The position numbers and the translations under genes are program-made. Shown in pieces: positions 1 to 8,795 of a DNA stretch of 64,000 bases. The notes beneath the pieces are model-generated. The model ran no database searches, was not told where the DNA came from, and worked only from the letters and a program-made list of their open reading frames with translations. The first letter of the stretch is position 1, and the number at the start of each line of letters is the position of its first letter. The DNA is taken from the NCBI RefSeq assembly GCF_900112865.1, contig NZ_FONH01000002.1:1-64000 (forward strand). The letters run 5' to 3'. This DNA is from Dyella marensis. Its GTDB lineage: Bacteria; Pseudomonadota; Gammaproteobacteria; Xanthomonadales; Rhodanobacteraceae.

Positions 1-27
1 CCGGTACAGGCCATACGCCCGCAAAAG

Positions 28-142
28 CCGTCATTCCGGCGCAGGCCGGAATCCAGTAACGATCAGGTTCGATTTCCGCGAAAGCCCATCCGCGATCATC
101 CAATACTGAGGCCACTGGATTCCGGCCTGCGCGGAATGACGG
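28..142. repeat. Inverted repeat of a CCGTCATTCC-type palindrome
   Basis: Positions 28-56 and 115-142 are inverted copies of the same 28-29 base element (begins CCGTCATTCC, ends GGAATCCAG) and differ by one inserted G in the left copy. They are separated by about 58 bases. Elements of this form are common intergenic dispersed palindromes in GC-rich proteobacteria. It lies downstream of the gene ending at 202 and could fold in its 3' end. Nothing else is recognisable in the first 200 bases. Confidence 0.7.
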
Positions 143-201
143 GCTTGAGATGCTGCGTCGCGATCGATCCTCCCGGTCGCGACGCAGCGCTTGCCATCAC
201 C

Positions 202-3200
202 TCAATTGAACGGCACCGCCACCGCCTGCACATCCACCGCCGTCCAATCCGCCACCGTGATCGCCAGGTCGTTCGCATCCGGCACGTTGATCGCCGCCAG
301 CGCCTTGTTGACCGGCTGTCCGCCCTTGGTCACGGCCAGCGCCTTGACGGTCAGCGAGCGGACGGCGCCGCGGTTGCCGAGACGCACCACGGTGAGATCC
401 GGCGAGACCGTCAGGTCCAGCGCATTCGCCGGTCCCGCGCCGGTGCCGGCCACCGAGATGGCACGGGCCTGGCCATTGACCACACGCGTGATCGACAAGG
501 TGAAAGTCTTGTCCGCCGCCGGGGTGAAGCGGACCTGGGTCGCATCCGCGTTGACGCCCAGCAGATCCTGGTGGCCCACGTCGGTGGCCACGCCTTCGAG
601 CTGGATCGAAGTGCCGTCCGGCAGGATCGAGTGGTAGTCGTAGGTGCCGGTGCCGGTACCGACGATCGTGCGCGACAGCGCCGTATCCGCCGGCAACAGG
701 TACATGCCCTTCATCAGATAGCTGGGATGGCTGCCCGGGATCTCCGAGAAGATCTGCCCGCCGAAGTTGCCGGCGCGCATGCCGCTGGCATCGGTGACCT
801 GCAGGTCGGCCGGCGACAGCAGGAAGTCGACCACGAAGGCGGTCAGTCCGAACGGCCCGCTGAAGGGCAGGTCATGGTCCGCCAGCATGTAGTCGCCATG
901 CCGCATCATGCCCAGCGTGATCCCCTTCGAGCTGGCCAGGTCCGCATCGGCCGCCTCGCCCGCCGCAACGCCGGGGAAGAAGTCGAACTGCAGGACGCCG
1001 GCGTCGCGATGGAAGCGCAGCTTGGAGAGCGGCGAGTTGGGCTGGTTGCAATTCCACACGAACAGCTCGACGCCGTCCGGATCGGAAATCGTCGAGGCGC
1101 CATCCGGCGTCAGCACCGGCAAGGCGCGGCCGTTCGGATAGACGAAGCGGTACGGCATCACGCAGTGCGAGGCGCTGAGCTTGTCGACATAGCCCGAATC
1201 CCACACCTCGCCCGACGGAATGAAGAACAGCAGCGGCTGGTTCTGCCGGTCGGTGCCGCGCAGGAAGGTCGCCTCGATGTCGCGATAGGTTTCCTCGACG
1301 CGCGCAATGCCTTCCCTGCCCTGCGCATGCATGGTCAGCAAGGTCTGCCGGCTGAGCAGCTTGCCGTGCTGGCCGGTCAGCATGGTCTTGCGCGCGTCGT
1401 CCAGCGTCAGCGTCGGCGTATCGACATTGCCGAGCCAGAAGCGATCCGCCACCAGGCTGGACAGCGAGGTGCAGAAGCCCGTGGCCAGGCCGCCATGCCC
1501 CTTGCCCTTGAGGAAATACACGTAGAAGGCGAAGTAGGCGGCGGTCAGCACCGGATGCCCGAAGATCGGATCGAGCAGTTCATGCCAGACCTCGGCGGTG
1601 CCGAAGGTGTCCTCGAAGGTGCCCCAGTCCGGCTTGCCGTCCGTGAAGTTGCCGAACGACAGATTGTGCTGCCCGTAGTGGAAGGGAATCTCCAGGATCG
1701 CCGGCTGCGGCGCGCTGCGTGCATTGCTGACGCGCCCGTCCGGATTGCGCACCTGCACCGTGGCCGTGCCGCCAGCGCTGCCGCCGCCTCCGGTGCCCGG
1801 CACCTGGAAGCTGAGCTGGGTCGCGGTCACCGACGTGGCGGGGATGGTGGCGCCGTTGAACAGCACCGACGCTCCGGCGAGGAAGGCCTTGCCCTTCAAG
1901 GTGGCCGTCGCGCCCTGCGCCAGTCCGCTGGTCAGCGGATCGAGTTCCGGCTTGACGCCGAGATTGACGCGATTGCTTTCGGTGCCGTCGGCACGCCGCA
2001 CATAGACCGGCTGCAGGCCGCCGACGATGTCCATCGGAATGGTCACCGAGATCGATTGGTCGGCATTGACCGTCGGGGCGAGCGAGCGGCCGGCCAGCAT
2101 CACCGTGTCCGCATTCGTGAAGCGGCTGCCGCGGATGGTCAAGGTATCGCCCGGGAACGCCTCCGGCGGCGTGATCTGCGTAATCCACGGCCGCGTCATC
2201 AGGTCGTCCCAGGCGGCCTGGGTGAATTCGAAGAACTCGACCGTCTGGTCGCTGCCGTTGGCCACGCCCACGCTGCCGGCGGCGCCGGGCTGGCCTTGCG
2301 CGCCCGGATGGCCGTCCTTCGCACTCTGGCAGGTCTCGCCGTTGCCGCTGCGGCCACCGCCGCCGCCCGCACCGCCGGAACCGCCCGCGCCGCCCTGGCC
2401 GACCCGTCCGCCCTGGTTCTTGATCCTGACCGCGTGGTTGGCGACCGTCGACGCCAGCGTGCCCGACAGCACGCCGATGGTGATCTTGCCGCCACTGCCG
2501 CCGTTGCCGCCGCGGCCGCCGTCGCCGCCGCGGCCGCCATTGCCGCCGTCGCCGCCATCGCCGGGATCCGCACTGCAATGCCAGCCGAACAGCCACCAGC
2601 GCTCGCCGACATGGCCGTCGCCGCCATGGCCGCCGCGTCCGCCGGCCTGGCCACGGCCGCCCTGGATGCCGTCCTCGCCGTTGAAGTCGAGGTTGGGCAG
2701 GCCGGTCATGCTCTTGACCCACATCTCGATGTTCGGCGCATCGTGTCCCGCGGCGCCCTGCGTGCCCGGCCCGCCGGACATGGCGTCGCCGCCGTTGAGT
2801 CCGTCGCGCGAATTGGCCTTGGTCTGCACGCCGAAGAAATCGCGGCCGTTGAGGTCGGGATCGTCGGCGCGCGCCGGCGTGGATCCGCCCGGACGGCGCC
2901 AGGTCACCGCGGCACCGTCGCCGCAGATCACCTGCTCGGCAATGATGTACAGCGTGCCCACGTTCGGCTCGACCAGCAGCTGCTGGTTGGTCAGGTCCAG
3001 CACGCCGGCGATGACCACCGCGCTATCGAGCGGGATCGTGTGCAGGTCCAGCACCTGTATGCCGCTGCCGCCGGTGGTCGGCCACAGCGCCGGTACCTTG
3101 CCGGCCAGGTTGCCGAGCAAGGCCGGATCGACTGCGGATAGACGTCCGTTCACCCGGTCGGTGAGGTCGGCGATCGGCGTCGCGGGCTGGCTGGCGCGCA

Positions 3201-4377
3201 GCCGCGTCACGTTGGTGGCGGGCATGCCCGCGACCGGCCGCGCCACCGTGCCGATCAAGGGTGCCACGCCCAGGGCGTGGGCCAGGACCGGCTGGACCGT
3301 CATCGGCTGAACCGTCATCGGTTGCACCGCCACGGGGTGAACTGCGCCCGGTTGCGCCGCGACCGGCGCGGCGACCGGATGCGCCGTCGCGACGGTGCCG
3401 ACGACCGCGCTGGCCACCGCACTGGCGATGGGCCGGCTCGGCAGCGCCCGGACGATCTTCTCGCTGTTGCGGTTGATCAGGTGCGTGGCCAGGATCGACT
3501 GCCGGCCCGCCGCGTCGCTGACGCGGAACTGCTTGGCCAGGTCGCCCCAGTTGACCACCACGCTGCCCTTGCGCGCGGCGACCAGCACCTGCCCGCGCCG
3601 CAGCGGCGTCATCTGCCTGATCGGCAGCGTGTCGAGGTCGGACAGGGTCTGCACGCCGGCCGCGTTCATGATGTCTTTCACGTGCTGCAGGCGCGCGTGG
3701 CTTTCGTCCGGCAGCAGGCCGACCACCACGTTCTTGAGGCCGGCCAGCTTGATTTTTCCGGCCAGGTCCAGCGCGGCCTGGCGCGTCCTGGCCATGTCGG
3801 CGTCGAGTACAACGCCGCGGCGCAGGTTCACGTCGGCGATGGTGCCGGAGAACGCGTAGTTGGCGCCGTCCATGCCGCAGCCGATGCGGAAACCCGCGGT
3901 GCCGACCGGGACGATCGCCCCCGGCGCGCTGCCGGCACCGACCTGCTTGCCGTCGATCTGCAGCAGGGTCTTGCCGTCGCTGCCGCGCGCAAAGGCCACT
4001 TTCTGCGCGACGTTGGCCTGCACCAGGCTGGCGCCGCTGTCGACCGTGACCCAGCCGGCGGCGGTGTGGATCGAACCGATGAGTTTTCCGTTCGCCTCGA
4101 CGAACAACGCGATCGACGGCGTCTGCCCTTCGATGATGTTCTGGCGCGTGCCACCCACCTTCTTCGGCGTGATGGTCGCCGTGACGGTAAAGCTGTCGAG
4201 CGAATCCAGGTCGTGGCTGCGCGACAGGTCGAGGAAGCCGCCGTCAAGCGCGACGCCGGCATTGGCCGGCAGCACGCGCGCATTGGCCTTGCGGGTCAGC
4301 GTATTGCCGTTGACCGAACCGTCGAACACATCCTGACGATCGCCCACGAGTTGAAACACAGTGACTGCGGCGCTCAT
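202..4377 (-). CDS. Giant LamG / Gly-rich / IPT-TIG protein with possible papain-like C-terminal domain
   Basis: 1391 residues with no signal peptide; the start is chosen for an AGGAGGCG ribosome site just upstream. A LamG/concanavalin-like domain covers about residues 20-205. Around 380-400 there are short Val-Gln-Pro-Met-Thr repeats. Gly-Gly-rich, collagen-like tracts lie at about 566-629 and 656-683, followed by two IPT/TIG-like immunoglobulin folds (about 726-890). The C-terminal half contains Cys969 in a GFCTSLSS motif, His1071 in SASHCVMPYRF and Asn1109/Asn1111 in VWNCNQP, spaced like a Cys-His-Asn papain-like triad. That reading is inference; I do not recognise the family as a whole. 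A surface or exported adhesin/enzyme is plausible, but the export route is unclear. It is divergent from the effector locus at 4728. Confidence 0.85.
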   Translation of the reverse strand: MSAAVTVFQLVGDRQDVFDGSVNGNTLTRKANARVLPANAGVALDGGFLDLSRSHDLDSLDSFTVTATITPKKVGGTRQNIIEGQTPSIALFVEANGKLIGSIHTAAGWVTVDSGASLVQANVAQKVAFARGSDGKTLLQIDGKQVGAGSAPGAIVPVGTAGFRIGCGMDGANYAFSGTIADVNLRRGVVLDADMARTRQAALDLAGKIKLAGLKNVVVGLLPDESHARLQHVKDIMNAAGVQTLSDLDTLPIRQMTPLRRGQVLVAARKGSVVVNWGDLAKQFRVSDAAGRQSILATHLINRNSEKIVRALPSRPIASAVASAVVGTVATAHPVAAPVAAQPGAVHPVAVQPMTVQPMTVQPVLAHALGVAPLIGTVARPVAGMPATNVTRLRASQPATPIADLTDRVNGRLSAVDPALLGNLAGKVPALWPTTGGSGIQVLDLHTIPLDSAVVIAGVLDLTNQQLLVEPNVGTLYIIAEQVICGDGAAVTWRRPGGSTPARADDPDLNGRDFFGVQTKANSRDGLNGGDAMSGGPGTQGAAGHDAPNIEMWVKSMTGLPNLDFNGEDGIQGGRGQAGGRGGHGGDGHVGERWWLFGWHCSADPGDGGDGGNGGRGGDGGRGGNGGSGGKITIGVLSGTLASTVANHAVRIKNQGGRVGQGGAGGSGGAGGGGGRSGNGETCQSAKDGHPGAQGQPGAAGSVGVANGSDQTVEFFEFTQAAWDDLMTRPWITQITPPEAFPGDTLTIRGSRFTNADTVMLAGRSLAPTVNADQSISVTIPMDIVGGLQPVYVRRADGTESNRVNLGVKPELDPLTSGLAQGATATLKGKAFLAGASVLFNGATIPATSVTATQLSFQVPGTGGGGSAGGTATVQVRNPDGRVSNARSAPQPAILEIPFHYGQHNLSFGNFTDGKPDWGTFEDTFGTAEVWHELLDPIFGHPVLTAAYFAFYVYFLKGKGHGGLATGFCTSLSSLVADRFWLGNVDTPTLTLDDARKTMLTGQHGKLLSRQTLLTMHAQGREGIARVEETYRDIEATFLRGTDRQNQPLLFFIPSGEVWDSGYVDKLSASHCVMPYRFVYPNGRALPVLTPDGASTISDPDGVELFVWNCNQPNSPLSKLRFHRDAGVLQFDFFPGVAAGEAADADLASSKGITLGMMRHGDYMLADHDLPFSGPFGLTAFVVDFLLSPADLQVTDASGMRAGNFGGQIFSEIPGSHPSYLMKGMYLLPADTALSRTIVGTGTGTYDYHSILPDGTSIQLEGVATDVGHQDLLGVNADATQVRFTPAADKTFTLSITRVVNGQARAISVAGTGAGPANALDLTVSPDLTVVRLGNRGAVRSLTVKALAVTKGGQPVNKALAAINVPDANDLAITVADWTAVDVQAVAVPFN

Positions 4378-4727
4378 ACTCGCCTCCTGTGATGGCTGTA
4401 AGTTGCGTTGGATGCGAAACCGTCTTACGCCGCCGCCGGGGGCGGATTTCGTGACAGCCAGCGGTATTGATGCGTAAGGTTTCGCGGCGTCAGGAAGCTA
4501 CGCGCATTGGCGCGGGAAACAATTGGCTCAACGCTGTAGGGGGACGCCTACGTAGTTGCCAGAGGAACACCGGCATGCGTGCGCGGTGTTTTCTGACACA
4601 AAGCGGAAACCTCCCAATCTGCGGCAGTACGCAACTTGCAGGCCCGGGCTTTGGGTAGGCTTGCAGCCTTCAGGACGCGCCTTCCGGCCACATGGACGAA
4701 GGCATCGAAATCAAACGGAGATGGCCT
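4378..4727. other. Intergenic region, divergent promoters
   Basis: This 350-base gap separates two divergently transcribed genes and must hold both promoters, but I cannot place convincing -35/-10 boxes. The only structure I see is a hairpin at 4566-4590 (arms AACACCG and CGGTGTT, followed by TTCT), too weak to call a terminator and with no plus-strand gene upstream. Confidence 0.4.
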
Positions 4728-5684
4728 ATGTCGGTTGGAAAGTTTGCGCTGCTGCTGGCCGCCCTGCCCTTGCTGGCGGCATGCAGCGACAAACCGCAGC
4801 AAGGCGACGCCAACGCGAATGCGCCCGCCACTGCCCGCCCGGCCGCACCGGCTTCGCCCGCCAGCGCTCACCAGGCCGGCACTGATCAGGATGGATCCCG
4901 CATGGACGACCACAGCCAGAACGCCGCGGCGATCGCGCCGCCCAAGCCGAGCCAGGTGCTCGAGGCCATCTACCAGAAGGACAGCCACGGCCAGGACGCC
5001 ATGGCGATCGCCAACGGCAGCGAGGCGAAGTACTGGTACGGCTACGCCTTCGAGCTGCAGGGCAAGCACTACTACACCGGTTTCGCCTACGACACGCCCG
5101 ACAAGTTCGGCAAGCAGGACGAGGAAACCACGCCGGCGCCCGACGCCAAGGTCACCCTGACCCAGGCCACGTTCGAGCTGGCCAAGGACGCCGCTGCGCC
5201 GGGCTGGTCGCTGCTCGAATCGGAACGCTTCATCGGCGAATTCGGCAGCTTCGAAAAAGCCGACGCGATCGACGACCAGGCCAAGGCGCAGGGCGCTGCG
5301 ACGGCGGATGGCCGCCTCTTGCTGGCCGTGCCCACCTGGTACCTGGCCTCCGGCTCGCGCATCAAGTCCTTCAGCCTGTTCGTCTACCGGCCCACGCCGT
5401 CGGACGATCCGGACGACACCAGCTGGACCTATCTCGGCAACATCCCGCGCGGCGAAGACAACGGCGCGGCTTGCGACGCCGACGGCTCCGGCAACCACGT
5501 GCCCTGCGTCACCGGCGCGGGCACGCTGAGCTTCGTCCCGGCGGACAAGGGCCTGCCCGAGCTGCGCGTCGCGCTCGCCGGCACCGGCATCGACGATGCC
5601 GGGCAGAAGAAAACCTACGGCGCGGCCGATGCCGCGACCTACCGCTTCAATCCGCAGAGCAAAGTCTACGAAGCGGCGAAGTAA
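4728..5684 (+). CDS. Outer-membrane lipoprotein, candidate immunity protein (X-Tfi) for the adjacent effector
   Basis: 318 residues. The start at 4728 is preferred over the in-frame ATG at 4692 because GGAG sits 7 bases before it and a lipoprotein signal then begins correctly: MSVGKF, hydrophobic core, lipobox LAAC with Cys19. Ser at +2 fits outer-membrane sorting. A Pro/Ala-rich linker follows and the mature part is predicted periplasmic; I recognise no named domain in it. It ends 39 bases before the XVIPCD effector at 5724, on the same strand. In Xanthomonadales killing systems, X-Tfe effectors are routinely encoded just after a lipoprotein immunity factor (X-Tfi) that blocks them in the periplasm. 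The immunity role is inferred from this arrangement. Confidence 0.8.
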   Translation: MSVGKFALLLAALPLLAACSDKPQQGDANANAPATARPAAPASPASAHQAGTDQDGSRMDDHSQNAAAIAPPKPSQVLEAIYQKDSHGQDAMAIANGSEAKYWYGYAFELQGKHYYTGFAYDTPDKFGKQDEETTPAPDAKVTLTQATFELAKDAAAPGWSLLESERFIGEFGSFEKADAIDDQAKAQGAATADGRLLLAVPTWYLASGSRIKSFSLFVYRPTPSDDPDDTSWTYLGNIPRGEDNGAACDADGSGNHVPCVTGAGTLSFVPADKGLPELRVALAGTGIDDAGQKKTYGAADAATYRFNPQSKVYEAAK

Positions 5685-5723
5685 GCCGCTCCCTTCGCAA
5701 GGTTCACATGGAGTGTCCGACCT

Positions 5724-7715
5724 ATGCCCCAGCCGACCCCGTCCCGCGACCAGGTCATCGGCATCATCGAACAGGAAGCCCGGCGCAGCGGCATTCCGCA
5801 CGATGATTTCCTGAAATTCGCCGCCATCGAAACCGGCGGCCGCTTCGATCCCAGCGTTTCGCGCGGCGCGCATGGCGCCAAGGGACTGTTCCAGTTCGAG
5901 CCCGCCGCCGCCTCGCACTACGGCATCCGCGGCCAGGAACTGGACGCGGCCGCGAACACGCATGCCGCGGCGCGCATGTACCTGGACAACCGCCACTCGC
6001 TCGAGCATCGCCACACGCACGACGGCCGTCCCTACCTCTCGGGCAAGGCGACGCCGGACGGCTTCGACATGTACGTCGCCCACCAGCAGGGTTCCGGTGG
6101 TTATGCGTCGATCCAGGCGGCGATCGCCAGCGGCGAATTCAACCGCACCGACACCCGCGGCAACATCCTCAACAACATGAGCGACCGCGACATCCAGCGC
6201 CTCACCGGGCATACCTACGCCCAGGCCAGCCACATGTCCGACCGCGCCCTGGCCACCACCTACCGCGACTACTGGGAGCACAAGTTCGAGCGGATGCCGG
6301 TGCCGGGGCACCAGCAGGCGGCACCGGCGCAGCCGGCGGCGGCACACCCTGCCCAGGCGCATCCGCAGCCTCACTCGTCCCCTGCACAGCCGTCTCAGCC
6401 TGCAGCGAACCCCGCCGCGCCCGCCTCCGGCGACCACAAGATCGCGCTCGACGCCGCCTACGACCTGAGCAGGAAGTACGAGCACAAGGTCGCCTACGGC
6501 TTCGGCCAGAAGGATCCCGACTCGGGCAAGGTCGACTGCTCCGGCTGGGTGGTGAAGGCCGAGAACGCCACGCTGGACGAGATCAACCACAAGGCCGGCC
6601 GCGAAGTGTTCAACCGGCGCGATTACCTGAAGACACAGGAAGACTGCGCCGCCGACATCATCCGCAAGGTCGAGAAGCATTCCGGCGTGATGCTCGAGGG
6701 ACGCGCCGTCACCAAGGATGCGCTCAAGGAAGGCATGGTGATCGGCGAATGCAACGGCGCCAAGTTCGCCAAGGGCCGCTATCACGACATCGACCACATC
6801 ACCATGGTGGTGCGCGACCCCAAGAGCGGCGAGCTGATGATCAGCCAGTCCAGCAGCCACCAGGGCGTGCACCTGACGCCGGTGGACGACTACCTCAAGT
6901 ACAAGCAGTCGCACGGCGTCGCGCTCTACGCCACCGATCCGCTGGCGAAGGCGCGCGGCCTGATGCAGGACCGCCAGCACGTGCAGGCCGAATCCAGGAC
7001 GGAGCCCAGGCACGAGCCGCAGCCGAACGCACCGGTCCGTCCTGCCCATGCGCGCGAAGCCGCGCCTGCCCTGCTCAAGGAAGGCTCGCATGGCGCCGAG
7101 GTCGGCGAACTGCAGGGCCAGCTGCGCCACCTGGGCTATACCGGCGCCGATGGCCGTCCGCTGGCCGTCGACCACCGCTTCGGCCCGGATACCCGCCACG
7201 CGGTCGAGTCCTACCAGCGCGACCACAAGCTGCATCCGGACGGCGCGGTCGGCCCGGTGACCAGCCACTCGCTGGCACAGGCGCGCGCTCAGGACGCGGC
7301 ACACGCGCCCCGCCTCGACCAGGCCAATCATCCCGATCACGGCCTCTACAACCAGGCCAGGAACGCCGTGCATCGCCTCGACGCCGCGCACGGTCGGGCA
7401 CCCGACCAGGTCAGCGACCAGATCGCCGGCAGTGTCGCGGTCGCCGCCAAGCAGGCGGGGCTGACCCGGGTGGACCAGGTGATGCTCAGCGACGACCGTT
7501 CGCGCGTGTATGCCGTGCAGGGCGACCTCAACTCGCCCTTCAAGCAGGTCGCCCAGGTCGATACTGCGCAGGCGGCCAGCACCTCGCTGCAGCAAAGCAG
7601 CCAGGCCATGCAGGCGGTGAACCAGCACCAGGCGTCGCAGCAACCGGCGCAGCATCAGCAGCAGGCTCAGCAGCAGAACCAGGCCCAGGCGCAGACCGGC
7701 GGCATGGCCCGCTGA
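5724..7715 (+). CDS. Type IV secretion effector (X-Tfe): peptidoglycan hydrolase with XVIPCD signal
   Basis: 663 residues, no Sec signal. An SLT/lysozyme-like domain fills about residues 1-190, with candidate catalytic Glu36 in AAIETGGRFDP. A Pro/Ala/Gln linker (about 195-235) leads to an NlpC/P60-like cysteine hydrolase, with Cys272 in DCSGW and a candidate His in HDIDH (354-358). A peptidoglycan-binding domain lies at about 449-525. From about 530 comes a textbook XVIPCD: ANHPDHGLYNQ, LDAAHGR, AGLTRVDQVMLS, YAVQG and VDTAQA, then a Gln-rich tail. XVIPCD is the domain that VirD4 of the Xanthomonadales X-T4SS recognises to inject toxins into rival bacteria. Two hydrolase activities and a binding module point to cell-wall attack. 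No T4SS genes occur in the window, so this is an orphan effector locus. The candidate immunity gene is directly upstream. Confidence 0.92.
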   Translation: MPQPTPSRDQVIGIIEQEARRSGIPHDDFLKFAAIETGGRFDPSVSRGAHGAKGLFQFEPAAASHYGIRGQELDAAANTHAAARMYLDNRHSLEHRHTHDGRPYLSGKATPDGFDMYVAHQQGSGGYASIQAAIASGEFNRTDTRGNILNNMSDRDIQRLTGHTYAQASHMSDRALATTYRDYWEHKFERMPVPGHQQAAPAQPAAAHPAQAHPQPHSSPAQPSQPAANPAAPASGDHKIALDAAYDLSRKYEHKVAYGFGQKDPDSGKVDCSGWVVKAENATLDEINHKAGREVFNRRDYLKTQEDCAADIIRKVEKHSGVMLEGRAVTKDALKEGMVIGECNGAKFAKGRYHDIDHITMVVRDPKSGELMISQSSSHQGVHLTPVDDYLKYKQSHGVALYATDPLAKARGLMQDRQHVQAESRTEPRHEPQPNAPVRPAHAREAAPALLKEGSHGAEVGELQGQLRHLGYTGADGRPLAVDHRFGPDTRHAVESYQRDHKLHPDGAVGPVTSHSLAQARAQDAAHAPRLDQANHPDHGLYNQARNAVHRLDAAHGRAPDQVSDQIAGSVAVAAKQAGLTRVDQVMLSDDRSRVYAVQGDLNSPFKQVAQVDTAQAASTSLQQSSQAMQAVNQHQASQQPAQHQQQAQQQNQAQAQTGGMAR

Positions 7716-7753
7716 GCTCGCGGCGCAGTATCGGACCCTTTGGAGCAGCAGGC

Positions 7754-8140
7754 ATGAAACGAGTCACCGGTATCGGCGGGATCTTCTTCAAGGCGAAGGA
7801 TCCGCAGACGCTTGGCGCCTGGTACAAGCAGCACCTCGGCATCGACGTGCAGCCCTGGGGCGGCGCCGCGTTCGACTGGAACGGGCCGGACAATCCCGAC
7901 GGCGTCGGCACCACCGCCTGGAGCCTGTTCGCGCAGACCTCGGATCACTTCGCCCCGAGCACGGCTCCCTTCATGATCAACTACCGCGTCCACGACCTGC
8001 ATGCCCTGCTGGCGGCGCTGCGCACCGAAGGCGTGCGGATCGAAGGCGAGCTGCAGGAATCGGAGTACGGCAAGTTCGGCTGGATCGTCGACCCCGAAGG
8101 CAACAAGGTCGAACTGTGGGAGCCGCCCGCGGGCCAGTGA
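7754..8140 (+). CDS. VOC-family (glyoxalase/bleomycin-resistance-like) protein
   Basis: 128 residues, the usual size for a single VOC protein. It shows the fold's typical pattern: IGGIFFKAKDPQTLGAWY near the N-terminus, and WIVDPEGNKVELWEPP at the C-terminus, where the Glu (ELWE) commonly ligands the metal. The substrate cannot be assigned from sequence. It starts 38 bases after the effector gene on the same strand, but nothing links it to secretion and it may simply be co-transcribed. Confidence 0.85.
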   Translation: MKRVTGIGGIFFKAKDPQTLGAWYKQHLGIDVQPWGGAAFDWNGPDNPDGVGTTAWSLFAQTSDHFAPSTAPFMINYRVHDLHALLAALRTEGVRIEGELQESEYGKFGWIVDPEGNKVELWEPPAGQ

Positions 8141-8220
8141 GTGCCGGAGGGCCGCGCATCGGCCCTCAAGTTTGTCGGGCATCGGCCGAAGCAGGCAGCG
8201 TGGCCTCACCAGGATCCCGC

Positions 8221-8652
8221 GTGAACATCAGCTTCAATCCGACCGGCCCGATGGCGTCGTTCGCCGCCAAGAGTGCGGCTGCCGACTCGACCCAGGCCGA
8301 TACCGCGGCCAAGACCTCTCCCGCCGCCTCGATCGTCACGGCCACCCGGCCGACCGCCGCGAAGGCCATCGCCACCGACTCGGGCGGCAGCAGCGAGAGC
8401 CCCACCGTGCAGGCGCTGCGCAAGCAGATCGAGCAGTTGCAGAAGCAGCTTGCCCAGCAGGAACAGCAGCTGCGTGCCGCCATGGCGGGCGGCCGGGACA
8501 AGGATCCGGCCAACGAGCAACGCATCGCCGCGCTGCAGTCCGCCGTCTCCACCACCATGGGCCAGCTGTCCGCCGCGGCGGCGCGGCTGGCGGCGGCCCT
8601 GATGGCCGAAGGCGGCAGCAGCAGCGGGAGTCTCGTCAGCGCCACGGCCTGA
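8221..8652 (+). CDS. FlxA-like coiled-coil protein
   Basis: 143 residues from a GTG start at 8221, chosen because AGGA lies about 8 bases upstream; longer in-frame starts have no ribosome site and would overlap the VOC gene. The N-terminal 55 residues are rich in Ala, Thr and Ser. Residues from about 60 form a Gln-rich coiled coil (LRKQIEQLQKQLAQQEQQL), then a second helical segment and a Gly/Ser tail. This matches the general look of the FlxA-like family, small proteins sometimes tied to the flagellar regulon, but no flagellar genes are nearby. Function unknown. Confidence 0.7.
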   Translation: MNISFNPTGPMASFAAKSAAADSTQADTAAKTSPAASIVTATRPTAAKAIATDSGGSSESPTVQALRKQIEQLQKQLAQQEQQLRAAMAGGRDKDPANEQRIAALQSAVSTTMGQLSAAAARLAAALMAEGGSSSGSLVSATA

Positions 8653-8713
8653 CGTCGCCGCGCCAGGCTGCCTGCCGGCGCATGCCGAAAAAAACATAAG
8701 GCGGCATGATGGA

Positions 8714-8743
8714 TATCTGACAAGGCTTTACCTTAGACAGATA
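8714..8743. promoter_or_regulatory. Imperfect inverted repeat upstream of the carboxylesterase gene
   Basis: Arms TATCTG (8714-8719) and CAGATA (8738-8743) extend imperfectly inwards through ACAAGG/CCTTAG. The repeat is about 50 bases before the esterase start at 8796 and in an AT-richer stretch, so it may be an operator or part of the promoter. No adjacent regulator gene identifies the binder. Confidence 0.4.
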
Positions 8744-8795
8744 CCCCATCGATGCGCCGCTTCCCGGCGCCTCACTTTCCCCGTAGGAGTCGACC

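Noticed and set aside
136-3141. A 1001-codon open frame on the plus strand, antisense to the LamG/TIG gene
   Set aside because: Its product is an Arg/Ala/His-rich string without domains, as expected opposite a GC-rich gene with C/G third positions. The minus-strand frame has recognisable domains and a ribosome site.
4548-7655. A 1035-codon minus-strand frame opposite the lipoprotein and effector genes
   Set aside because: No domain or motif; low-complexity Val/Arg/Gly/His composition. The plus-strand genes have clear signal, lipobox and XVIPCD motifs.
5724-7715. The effector read as an ordinary cell-wall recycling hydrolase or phage endolysin
   Set aside because: The C-terminal XVIPCD and Gln-rich tail, lack of a signal peptide and adjacent lipoprotein gene fit an X-T4SS toxin much better.
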